From Sphingomonas sp. (lineage in GTDB: Bacteria; Pseudomonadota; Alphaproteobacteria; Sphingomonadales; Sphingomonadaceae): 33,658 bases of DNA. Of this stretch, positions 17,458 to 24,738 are shown piece after piece. The stretch is taken from NCBI GenBank assembly GCA_021154945.1, contig JAJNQF010000295.1, positions 1 to 33,658 of the forward strand. The letters are read 5' to 3'. The notes beneath the pieces were generated by a model that had not been told where the DNA came from, made no database searches, and worked only from the letters and a program-made list of their open reading frames with translations. Position numbers and translations under genes: made by a program. Every line of letters begins with the position of its first letter. Position 1 is the first letter of the stretch.

Positions 17458-17477
17458 GGCGAAAAAGGTCATCGCGA

Positions 17478-18335
17478 TCAGAACCACTTTTCCTTGATGA
17501 CCAGCACATCTTCGGGCTGGACCGGCATGTCGAGGTCGGGCTTGTCGAGCTTCTGCCCGCCGCGCCGCACTTCGATCCGCTTGACCGAGCCAGCCAGCGT
17601 CGGGCCCCCTGCGAGCGCCAGTGCCTGACGGAACGTCATGCCCGGCTGGACCGGGAACGCACCGCCCTTGTTCACTTCGCCATACACGTAGATCGTCTCG
17701 GCGGTCGGGACGAACAACGTGTCGCCGGGCTGCACCATCCGCGATGCGCCGCCGCTGAGGTCGGCGAGCGAGATGCGCTGTGGCTGGCCACCGGCCGGGG
17801 TCAGGATCACCGCATTGGCACCATCGATCCGCGGTCCGCCGGCGCGCGCGACCATCGCCGAGACGGTGTAGGGGCGATCGATCGGGTACAGCCCCGAATT
17901 GGGGACCGCACCCAGCACGGTCGCCGTCTTGCTGCTGTACGCCGTGATCTCGACGTTGATCGACGGCTTGCTGAGATAGCCACCGCGCACATAGGCCTGC
18001 GACAATTCGGTGCCGAGCTGCGCCGTCGTCTTGCCCGCCGCCTGGACGACGCCGAGATACGGCGCGGTGATCGTGCCGTCCGCACGGATCCGCGTCTTCG
18101 ACGACATCGCTTCCTGCCCGAAGACGGTCACTGCGATCTCGTCGTTCGCGCCGAGAACGTAGGAACTCGCCGCCGTCCCGGTGGCACCCGGCGAGGTCGC
18201 ACCTGCCGAGGTCGAACCGGGGGCCGTCTGCGCCGGAGCAGGCTCGGCGGTCTGGGCGTGCACAGTCTGGGCGAGCAGAACCGCCGACAGCGCGAATGCG
18301 CCAGCCAGGCGTACGGAGTGCCAGCTACCTGTCAT
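17478..18335 (-). CDS. Polysaccharide export protein (OPX, Wza-related, non-lipidated)
   Basis: A 285-residue periplasmic/outer-membrane export protein. The signal peptide is residues 1-27 (VRLAGAFALSAVLLAQTVHA then Q), with a type I AxA-like site and no lipobox Cys, unlike Wza. After an Ala/Thr/Pro linker, the Poly_export domain covers about 56-134 (YVLGANDEIAVTVFGQEAM, RIRADGTITAPYLGVVQAAG). SLBB-like repeats follow at about 137-200 and 212-285 (IYVYGEVNKGGAFPVQPGMT). It ends at KEKWF with no C-terminal amphipathic helix like the one that spans the outer membrane in Wza. ATG 18335 is chosen for GAGG 6 bases upstream. It lies directly after the beta-barrel gene and probably works with it. 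Confidence 0.9.
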   Translation of the reverse strand: MTGSWHSVRLAGAFALSAVLLAQTVHAQTAEPAPAQTAPGSTSAGATSPGATGTAASSYVLGANDEIAVTVFGQEAMSSKTRIRADGTITAPYLGVVQAAGKTTAQLGTELSQAYVRGGYLSKPSINVEITAYSSKTATVLGAVPNSGLYPIDRPYTVSAMVARAGGPRIDGANAVILTPAGGQPQRISLADLSGGASRMVQPGDTLFVPTAETIYVYGEVNKGGAFPVQPGMTFRQALALAGGPTLAGSVKRIEVRRGGQKLDKPDLDMPVQPEDVLVIKEKWF

Positions 18336-18354
18336 GATGTGCCTCGTCATTAGA

Positions 18355-19641
18355 TCAGAACCTGTACGATACGCCTGCCGCAACGCGGTCGGCATCATAG
18401 TTGTTGAGTCCGGTATTGGTGCGGCGCGACGTGCGCTGCGCGTCCAGAGTCAGATTGAGCCGCTCGCCCATGGCACGGGTCAGGCCCAAAGTCAGGCTTG
18501 AAAAGCGGTCGCTCGAAAAAGGTGCTGCGATTACAAGGGGATCGCCACGAAACTGGCGCCGCCCGAGAACTGCGCCACCGCGCAGGAGCGTCCGCTCGGC
18601 AAACCGCCATTCGGTGCTGAGCGCATAATCGGTCTGCACGGTGAACCCGGCCGGCACGAGCGAGTCGTTGACGATCCGTCGTCCGGCCTCGCCCTTGAAC
18701 AGGATCCGCGGGATAGGGCGGAACACCAGGTCGATATCCCAGCCCGCACCGCGATACGGACGGACATTGGCGCCCTTGCTGCTCGCCTGCAGGTAATGCA
18801 GATCGACCGACATCTCGACGCGGCTGACGACCGCGCGATTGAACGTAACGCCGGCCTCGTCGATCCGGTTGACGACGCCGATGGTCGGGCGATCGGCGCG
18901 CGAATAGCGATAGAAGAGCGCCGCCTGTCCCAGGCTAGGACGCGCATAGCCGATGCCGCCCGCCGCCGACACGAGCGTCTGGTCGGCAAAGTTGAACAGC
19001 GTGTCGTTGCGGGTCGTCCGGCGCGATAGTTCGGCGAGCGGAAAGAAGCCGACCGCGCGCGGGCAGCTGGCCTTCACCGCCAAGGTCGAGAAGGTCTGGA
19101 AATTGTCGATCGGGCCGTTGATATCGCCGTAGTCGGCCTGCTGGCGGGTCAAGCGCAGGTCGGGCTGGATCTGGCAGATGCCGGCGATCCGGATCGTCCC
19201 GCTGCCCCTGATATCGGCGCGCACCCGGCTGCGATCGGTGTTCTGCGTATAGAAACTATACCCGAGGTCGCCGTCGACACGCAGATCGTTCTGCCCGAGC
19301 TGACGCTGATACGAGGCGCGGAGCGCGGGCGTGACGATGATGTCGTCGACCGGGGCCGCGCGATCGTCGCTGGTACGGAAGATGTTGTCGTCATACGCGA
19401 CCTCCGCCGTCGGCGTCACGCTCAGCCCCGGCTGGTTGACGCCGGAGGTGCCCAGCAGCGGGATCGGGATCAACGGTACGCCCAGACGTTCGGTCTGCGC
19501 GACCGCCGGATGCGGCATCGCGAGCACCGTCACGCCGAGCGTCTGCGCGACGACGCCGAACAGCGTGGCATTGCCCAAGAGTCTGGCATTTTCTTTGCCG
19601 CAACGCAGCATGGACCGACGAGCAGGGGGGCGACCGAACAT
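18355..19641 (-). CDS. Outer-membrane beta-barrel protein of the EPS export unit
   Basis: Predicted outer-membrane barrel of about 428 residues from ATG 19641; the open frame reaches 19767 and other in-frame starts are 19662 and 19611. A signal peptide ends at PHPAVAQ. The mature part opens with SVTPTAEVAYDDNIFRTSDD, typical of EPS- and PEP-CTERM-associated barrels. It continues with alternating hydrophobic/polar strands (DLRVDGDLGYSFYTQ, QAALFYRYSRADRP, LTLDAQRTSRR) and ends in Phe (VAAGVSYRF), the usual signal for barrel insertion. It is the first gene of the export unit and is followed 19 bases later by the OPX gene. A downstream start is preferred because an operator-like inverted repeat sits at 19697-19719 and no good ribosome binding site is seen at 19767. 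Confidence 0.82.
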   Translation of the reverse strand: MFGRPPARRSMLRCGKENARLLGNATLFGVVAQTLGVTVLAMPHPAVAQTERLGVPLIPIPLLGTSGVNQPGLSVTPTAEVAYDDNIFRTSDDRAAPVDDIIVTPALRASYQRQLGQNDLRVDGDLGYSFYTQNTDRSRVRADIRGSGTIRIAGICQIQPDLRLTRQQADYGDINGPIDNFQTFSTLAVKASCPRAVGFFPLAELSRRTTRNDTLFNFADQTLVSAAGGIGYARPSLGQAALFYRYSRADRPTIGVVNRIDEAGVTFNRAVVSRVEMSVDLHYLQASSKGANVRPYRGAGWDIDLVFRPIPRILFKGEAGRRIVNDSLVPAGFTVQTDYALSTEWRFAERTLLRGGAVLGRRQFRGDPLVIAAPFSSDRFSSLTLGLTRAMGERLNLTLDAQRTSRRTNTGLNNYDADRVAAGVSYRF

Positions 19642-19696
19642 GGAGTCTGCGTGCCTTCTCATATTCACGACGTCAAGACGCCCGGGTCGATGCGGT

Positions 19697-19719
19697 CGTG
19701 ACCATCCTTTGAGGTCACG
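19697..19719. promoter_or_regulatory. Interrupted palindrome upstream of the barrel gene
   Basis: CGTGACC and GGTCACG (7-base perfect arms) flank a 9-base AT-richer spacer. It lies 56-78 bases upstream of the chosen barrel start, in the 170-base divergent region shared with the glycosidase gene. The shape suits a dimeric repressor or activator. A looser GTGACCTC...GAGGTC arrangement at 25905-25931 precedes the priming transferase. Function inferred. Confidence 0.4.
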
Positions 19720-19741
19720 CTGCACCGCCGCATAAACGTTT

Positions 19742-19752
19742 AATTCTGTCCG
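19742..19752. promoter_or_regulatory. AATTCTGTCCG motif shared by two divergent EPS spacers
   Basis: The 11-base AATTCTGTCCG occurs here and again, exactly, at 25818-25828. Here it is part of an imperfect dyad (TTAAT ... GTCCGGAC ... ATTAA, 19740-19761). Both sites are between divergent EPS genes. A chance match cannot be excluded without a genome-wide count. Confidence 0.3.
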
Positions 19753-19812
19753 GACTATTAACCGCATCTAAAATCTTGGGAATTAGCGCGTAGCCATCAA
19801 AGAGGGAAAGAT

Positions 19813-21279
19813 ATGGCTCGCCGTTTTGTGCCGCTGCTGAGTGTGTTGCTGGCGTCGTGTGGCGGTGGCTCCGATCCGTCTACCGAAGCGGTCGTGACCG
19901 TTCCCGTAGCTGCCCCGACTCCTGCGCCGACTCCTGCGCCGACTGCGACTCCGACTCCGGGCGCGGGCGATGCCAGCGCGCTGCCGGTCGATTCAGGGGC
20001 GACCGCGATCGTCTTTGCAGGTGCCGATCTTCCGGTCCGGACCACGCCCTATATCGTCGGTGCGGCGACCCATTTCTCCTATGCGGCCTTGGCTGGCTAC
20101 GATCCCGACAGCGTCGCGCAACGCTTCGCCGATTCGGGCATACGCGCGTTTCGCGAGGATCTTTTCTGGAACGCGCTGGCACCCGACTGGGACGTCGATG
20201 GTGCCCATCTGCCGACGCCGCTGGTGACGTTCCTCGGCAAGAGCAGCGCCCGCCCGCTTTATATCCTCAACAACGGCAATCCGTGGATACCCGGTGCCTC
20301 GCCGCCGGTCGGGGATGTCGGGCAGGCTGCGTTCGCGATCTATGCGCAGCATGCGGTGGCGGCGACGGGCGGTCGCGACGCGCTGTACGAGATCTGGAAC
20401 GAGTGGAACCGCAATGCGGTTCGCGACAAGCCGGTGCTGGTCGGTCCCGGCGATGCCTCGGACTATCGCGCCTCGCTATATTACGCGCCGCTCGCCGCGC
20501 GTACGACCAGCGCGATCAAGCAGGTGGCGCCTGGTGCCAAGGTATTGGTCGGCGCGGCCGGGGACGATCCGGGCTGGCAGTGGACGCTCGACGTACTGGC
20601 GCGCGGTGGTGCCGCGCAGGCCGATGGCGTGTCGGCGCATATCTACAATCACTGCGCCAGCACCTCGAACCGCACCGCGACCGAGGCGATCGGCCGCCTG
20701 GGTACGCTTCATGCCAAGGTCGCCAGCGCGAATGGCGGGCGCGACCTGCCGGTCTACGTGACCGAATGGGGCTGGCCCTCGGGCACCGCGTCCTGTTCGG
20801 TGAACAACGCGAAGGTGGCGACCAACGTCCCGCAATTCCTGCTGCACACCGCCGCGCTGCCCTGGGTGGCGGGCAGCTGGTATTACGAAACCAAGGATTC
20901 GGGCTCCGACCCCACCAACATCCAGCATAATTTCGGGCTCTACGACGCCAATTATGCCGCCAAGGCCGCGCAATGCGCGTTCGCCGACGCCAGCGCGCTC
21001 ATCGCCGAGGCCAAGGCGATGGCGGTGCAGACCGTTGACGGCGGCCTGACGGTGATCAGGGTCACGACGCCCCGCGGTCTGGCGATCGTCGCGTGGAGTG
21101 CTGTGTCGGGCCGTCAGGGGCGGGTCACGGTCGGCGGCACGGCCGCGTATTCCAGCCGCACGCTCTGCCAGGCATCGGGCGCGGCCACTGCCGATCGCAG
21201 CGTCACGGTCGGCGAGATGCCCGTCGTCATCGACGTCCCCAACGTCAGCCGCCTGGGAGTCAACGCCCGCCTGCTATGA
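19813..21279 (+). CDS. Lipoprotein glycoside hydrolase, clan GH-A (GH39/PslG-like)
   Basis: Predicted lipoprotein glycosidase of 488 residues. The lipobox is LLAS-C with Cys16; a Pro/Thr/Ala repeat linker follows (about 31-50). The (beta/alpha)8 catalytic domain covers about 75-400. It contains YEIWNEWN with Glu197 as likely acid/base and PVYVTEWGWPSG with Glu318 as likely nucleophile, the pair expected for a retaining clan GH-A enzyme. A small beta-rich C-terminal domain follows. AGAGGGA lies about 7 bases before ATG 19813. It is paralogous over its full length to the protein at 27488-28888. By analogy with PslG of the Psl locus it may cut the cognate polymer in the periplasm or at the outer membrane; substrate and exact GH family are not determined. 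Confidence 0.83.
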   Translation: MARRFVPLLSVLLASCGGGSDPSTEAVVTVPVAAPTPAPTPAPTATPTPGAGDASALPVDSGATAIVFAGADLPVRTTPYIVGAATHFSYAALAGYDPDSVAQRFADSGIRAFREDLFWNALAPDWDVDGAHLPTPLVTFLGKSSARPLYILNNGNPWIPGASPPVGDVGQAAFAIYAQHAVAATGGRDALYEIWNEWNRNAVRDKPVLVGPGDASDYRASLYYAPLAARTTSAIKQVAPGAKVLVGAAGDDPGWQWTLDVLARGGAAQADGVSAHIYNHCASTSNRTATEAIGRLGTLHAKVASANGGRDLPVYVTEWGWPSGTASCSVNNAKVATNVPQFLLHTAALPWVAGSWYYETKDSGSDPTNIQHNFGLYDANYAAKAAQCAFADASALIAEAKAMAVQTVDGGLTVIRVTTPRGLAIVAWSAVSGRQGRVTVGGTAAYSSRTLCQASGAATADRSVTVGEMPVVIDVPNVSRLGVNARLL

Positions 21280-21319
21280 GGAACCCCGAGTCCGAGCGGC
21301 CCCCGCAACTCGATCGACG

Positions 21320-22531
21320 CTAGCGCTTGCTCGCTGCGATCTGTTCGAAGGCGCCGATCATCTGCTTGGCCAGCCCGTCATAGTCATAGCGCTCGGTCTG
21401 CTTCGCCGCCTGCTCGCGCAGAACGAGCAGCTGTTCGGGGCGGTCGAGCACATCGACGATCGCCGCGCGCCATTGCTCCGCGTCGCCGGGGGGCACCAGC
21501 ATGCCGTTGACGCCGGGCTCGATCAGTTCGGGCAGGCCACCTTTGTCGCTGCCCATGACCGGCAGCGCGTTGACCAAGGCCTGGAACACGACGCCCGGCG
21601 AGTTTTCCGCCCACAGCGACGGCACGACCAGCAGGTCGCTTTCGGCCATGATGTCGGCGACGATCTGTTGCGGGACATGGCCCTGCATCGTCAGCCATGG
21701 ACGCTCGCCATAGGTCGCGCGCAACGCGTGATCCTCCGGCCCCTTGCCGAGCACAGTGAGATGGAAGTCGTAGGTGGCCGACAGCTGGTCGAGCAGTTCG
21801 AGGAGAAAATTGATTCCCTTGGTCTTTTCCAGCCGCCCGACGAACAACAGCCTGACCTTGTCGGCCGGCGCGTGCGTCACGCGCGGTGCAGGATAGCGGT
21901 TCGGATTGAGGATGTGGAAGCGCGGATAGTCCTCGATCGGCAGCAGCGAAGAGATCGTGTCGAGGTTGGATTGCGACGGCGAGATGAAGCCCAGCCGCGG
22001 GATCTCGCGCAGGAAGCCCATCTTCACCTTCGAACTCAGGCGACAATTGGTGCATTGCTCGACGCATTCGTCGCTGCCGCGGAACATCGTCGTCCGCAGG
22101 CAGGCATAAGCGAGATCGTGCAACGTGATCGCAGTCGGAATGTCGTGGCGGCCGATGACCTTCAGGCCATTATAGCCGAGGCCCGAAATCCAGTGGATGT
22201 GGATGAAATCCGGCTTGAAGTCGTCGATGACCTTCTCGAACATCGCCTCGTTGCGCGGGTCGTAATGATCCTGGGCATGCCAGATCGGCTTCTTCCAGCC
22301 AGGCGCCTGGCTGGCCCTGAACACCGGATAGATGTGCGGCGTGTTGACGCGGTACAGCGTGTAGCCGTCCTGCGGCGTGGCCCAGCTTTCATGCTCGACC
22401 ATCGGCGCCGCAGTCAGCACCGCGGCTTCGTGACCATTGGCCGCGAACCAATAGGTCAGGCTGTGAGCGCACAGCTCCGCGCCGCCGATCACGTAGGGCG
22501 GATAGAATGCGGAGATGCTCAGAATGCGCAT
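21320..22531 (-). CDS. GT4-family glycosyltransferase with Cys cluster
   Basis: A 403-residue GT-B enzyme from ATG 22531 (AAGGGGGG about 7 bases upstream); the frame open to 22651 adds unconserved residues. The N-terminus MRILSISAFYPPYVIGGAEL is a classic GT4 opening. A cysteine cluster C144-x11-C156-x3-C160-x2-C163 follows AITLHDLAYA; the same spacing occurs in the GT4 at 23493-24701. The C-terminal domain has LLFVGRLEKTKGINFLLELL and PSLWAENSPGVVFQAL, where the second Glu of E-x7-E is replaced by Gln317. Family 4 enzymes with ENSP-type motifs transfer sugars from nucleotide donors; specificity is unknown. It lies 43 bases downstream of the acetyltransferase gene on the same strand. Confidence 0.9.
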   Translation of the reverse strand: MRILSISAFYPPYVIGGAELCAHSLTYWFAANGHEAAVLTAAPMVEHESWATPQDGYTLYRVNTPHIYPVFRASQAPGWKKPIWHAQDHYDPRNEAMFEKVIDDFKPDFIHIHWISGLGYNGLKVIGRHDIPTAITLHDLAYACLRTTMFRGSDECVEQCTNCRLSSKVKMGFLREIPRLGFISPSQSNLDTISSLLPIEDYPRFHILNPNRYPAPRVTHAPADKVRLLFVGRLEKTKGINFLLELLDQLSATYDFHLTVLGKGPEDHALRATYGERPWLTMQGHVPQQIVADIMAESDLLVVPSLWAENSPGVVFQALVNALPVMGSDKGGLPELIEPGVNGMLVPPGDAEQWRAAIVDVLDRPEQLLVLREQAAKQTERYDYDGLAKQMIGAFEQIAASKR

Positions 22532-22574
22532 CGCGTCCCCCCTTCGCGGGTCCGCGGCGCAACGATGTGACGGG

Positions 22575-23132
22575 TCATGACGCGCCGACGATCCGGGCCG
22601 GCACGCCCACCGCGACCGCGCCGTCGGGCACGTCGCGCAACACGACTGCATTGGCGCCGACCATGGCTCCCTCTCCGATTGTGACCGCTCCGATGATCGC
22701 GGCGCCTGCCGACAGATAGGCTCCGCGTCCTATTCGGGCATGCCCTGGACTGTGCGAATGTCTAGAGCCGATCGTTACATTCTGCAAAATAACGACATTC
22801 TCTTCGATCGTGCAGACGCCCACGACGATTCCGTACGGATGGGGGATATAGAGCCCCGCTGCCACGGTACAGCCGATTGCGATCTCTGACCCGAATTTGC
22901 GACAGGTCCACCACCACCAGATGCGCCGCAACGGCCGACCGACGACCGGAATACGCGCCAGCGCATCCTGGATCCGTCGCGCCAGCACGAACTGGAACCC
23001 TTGCGTCAACAGCACCATCCGCACCGCGAACGCCGGGGTGAGGGGGGTCGATTCATGATGCGCGAACAGCGCCAGATCTCGCCGGATCGCGGCCCGAAAA
23101 CCGGCTGCCCCGCCATTGCCCTCGGTTGTCAT
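22575..23132 (-). CDS. CysE/WcaB-like hexapeptide acetyltransferase (copy 1)
   Basis: A 185-residue acyltransferase from ATG 23132. The N-terminal helical part (AAIRRDLALF, QGFQFVLARRIQDAL) resembles serine acetyltransferase. The C-terminal left-handed beta-helix has hexapeptide turns (GLYIPHPYGIVVGVCTIEENVVILQNVTIG, here in parts) with His in PHPYG, and ends in the loop VPDGAVAVGVPARIVG. In EPS loci such proteins (for example WcaB of colanic acid) probably O-acetylate sugars rather than serine, so that role is preferred. The start overlaps the stop of the upstream remnant frame (ATGA at 23129-23132). A second, related gene lies at 31977-32561. Confidence 0.87.
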   Translation of the reverse strand: MTTEGNGGAAGFRAAIRRDLALFAHHESTPLTPAFAVRMVLLTQGFQFVLARRIQDALARIPVVGRPLRRIWWWWTCRKFGSEIAIGCTVAAGLYIPHPYGIVVGVCTIEENVVILQNVTIGSRHSHSPGHARIGRGAYLSAGAAIIGAVTIGEGAMVGANAVVLRDVPDGAVAVGVPARIVGAS

Positions 23133-23431
23133 GAACGGACGATACCCTTGTTGCTCGCCAGCATTCCCAGGCGGTGGAGATGTTTTTGATGCATTGCGGC
23201 AATCGCAAAGCCCCGCAAGGCCATGCCGATGAACTTGTACCGTTTTTTGTAAGAATCGAGCAAGCGTTGGCCGTTTTTCGCCGCGTCGAGGCACTTCGTG
23301 GTTGCAGGAAGTGGTGGCGACGCGATACCGCACGTGCGAAGTGAACATCGATGACGTGGCATTTTCGGTGGATCATGGTTCGAATTCGGCAACGATCGAC
23401 CGGGACGGCAACAGTCCGCGGGCAATTTCAA
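23129..23431 (-). pseudogene. Probable 3' remnant of a gene upstream of the acetyltransferase
   Basis: An open minus-strand frame ends at TGA 23129-23131, overlapping the acetyltransferase ATG by four bases, the coupling seen throughout this locus. Its last 55 or so residues (for example LLDSYKKRYKFIGMALRGF then AIAAMHQKHLHRLGMLASN) look like a protein end, with codon choice similar to that of neighbours. The upstream half is not protein-like and no good start is present. I read it as the tail of a deleted EPS gene, perhaps a glycosyltransferase, but I do not recognise the family. This frame is also the only content seen in the 360-base divergent spacer 23133-23492. Confidence 0.4.
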
Positions 23432-23492
23432 TCAGCGGCATCATGGCTGTATGCATGACGGCATGGCCGCATGGAACGATCCGAAGGGTAGC

Positions 23493-24701
23493 ATGCGCAT
23501 TCTGATCGTAAATACGTTGTATCCCCCGTCCTCCGTGGGCGGAGCGGAGCGTTCGGTCGCGCTGCTCGGGCGGGCCGTGGCGGCACGGGGACACGACGTT
23601 CATGTCGCCTCGCTGCACGACGGCGACGCGACCCTCGAGGAGCAGGACGGGCTGGTAACGGTCCACCGCTTGCCGTTGCGCAATATCTATTGGCCGTTCC
23701 GCCCCGACCATCGCCCGTCAAAGCCCGCGCGGCTGCTGTGGCATCTGCGCGACCGGCGCAATCGGCGGGCGACGCGCGACCTGATCGCACTCGCCAAGCG
23801 GATCAAGCCCGATGTCCTGCACACCAACAACCTGCAGGGCTTCTCGACCGAGATCTGGCACTGGGCGCGCGCGAACGACATCCGGATCGTCCACACATTG
23901 CGCGACTACAGCCTGATGTGCGCGCGCGCGGCGCTGTACCGCGACCGCAAGGATTGCGTCGAGCGGTGCGGCGATTGCCGTCTGCTCACCGACCGCAAGA
24001 AGCACAACACGCCGCTGGTCGACGCGGTCGCCTCGAACAGCCGCTATGTGATCGACACGCACGAGCGGCACGGCTTTTTCCGCGATACGCCGAGCCGGGT
24101 GATCTTCAACATCGCCGACGTCACCTCGGTGGTGTCGAGCCCGGAACGGCCGGGACGCGAGGATGCGCCCGGACTGGTGTTCGGCGTGATCGGCCGGGTC
24201 GAACCCGAAAAGGGCATCGAGGTCGTGCTGACCGCGATCACCGGCGTCGAGGGCGACTGGCGGCTGCGGATCGCGGGCGGCGGCCAGACCGACTATATCG
24301 AGGGGCTCAAGGCACGCTATCCCGATCCGCGGATCGACTGGATGGGGTTCGTCAAGGCCGACGCCTTCTACGATAGCATCGACGTGCTGATCATCGGTTC
24401 GACCTGGCCCGAACCGCTGCCGCGCACGATGATCGAGAGCCTCGCGCGCGGTACGCCGACGCTCTATTCGGACGCCGGCGGCACGCCCGAGATCGGCCCG
24501 ATGGCGCCGCTCGCCGAGATGTACGCCAAGGACGATCCGGAGGCGCTGGCCACGCAGATCCGTCGTGCGCTGGCCGATCCGGTCGCATGGCGCGCACGGC
24601 GGTCCGCCGACCCGGCCTTGCTCGAGCAATTCTCCGAAGGTGCGGTCGCCGGCCGCTATATTGCGCTCTATTCCGGCGATACCGGCAACACGGCCAGCTG
24701 A
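23493..24701 (+). CDS. GT4-family glycosyltransferase with Cys cluster
   Basis: A 402-residue GT-B enzyme from ATG 23493, with GAAGG about 7 bases upstream; an ATG at 23451 adds 14 unlikely residues. The opening MRILIVNTLYPPSSVGGAER matches family 4. The cysteine cluster C143-x11-C155-x3-C159-x2-C162 follows RIVHTLRDYSLM and matches that of the GT4 at 21320-22531. The donor domain contains LVFGVIGRVEPEKGIEVVL and PEPLPRTMIESLARGTP with an intact E-x7-E. The gene is alone on the plus strand and ends at a strong palindrome shared with the convergent GT4. Sugar specificity is unknown. Confidence 0.9.
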   Translation: MRILIVNTLYPPSSVGGAERSVALLGRAVAARGHDVHVASLHDGDATLEEQDGLVTVHRLPLRNIYWPFRPDHRPSKPARLLWHLRDRRNRRATRDLIALAKRIKPDVLHTNNLQGFSTEIWHWARANDIRIVHTLRDYSLMCARAALYRDRKDCVERCGDCRLLTDRKKHNTPLVDAVASNSRYVIDTHERHGFFRDTPSRVIFNIADVTSVVSSPERPGREDAPGLVFGVIGRVEPEKGIEVVLTAITGVEGDWRLRIAGGGQTDYIEGLKARYPDPRIDWMGFVKADAFYDSIDVLIIGSTWPEPLPRTMIESLARGTPTLYSDAGGTPEIGPMAPLAEMYAKDDPEALATQIRRALADPVAWRARRSADPALLEQFSEGAVAGRYIALYSGDTGNTAS

Positions 24702-24710
24702 CAGGACGCG

Positions 24711-24736
24711 CCGTACCGACCGGCCGGTCGGTACGG
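24711..24736. terminator. 26-base perfect palindrome between convergent GT genes
   Basis: Bases 24711-24736 form a perfect palindrome (arms CCGTACCGACCGG), 9 bases past the stop of the plus-strand GT4 and 2 bases from the stop of the minus-strand GT4. TTT follows on the top strand. It suits a bidirectional terminator. Confidence 0.75.
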
Positions 24737-24738
24737 TT

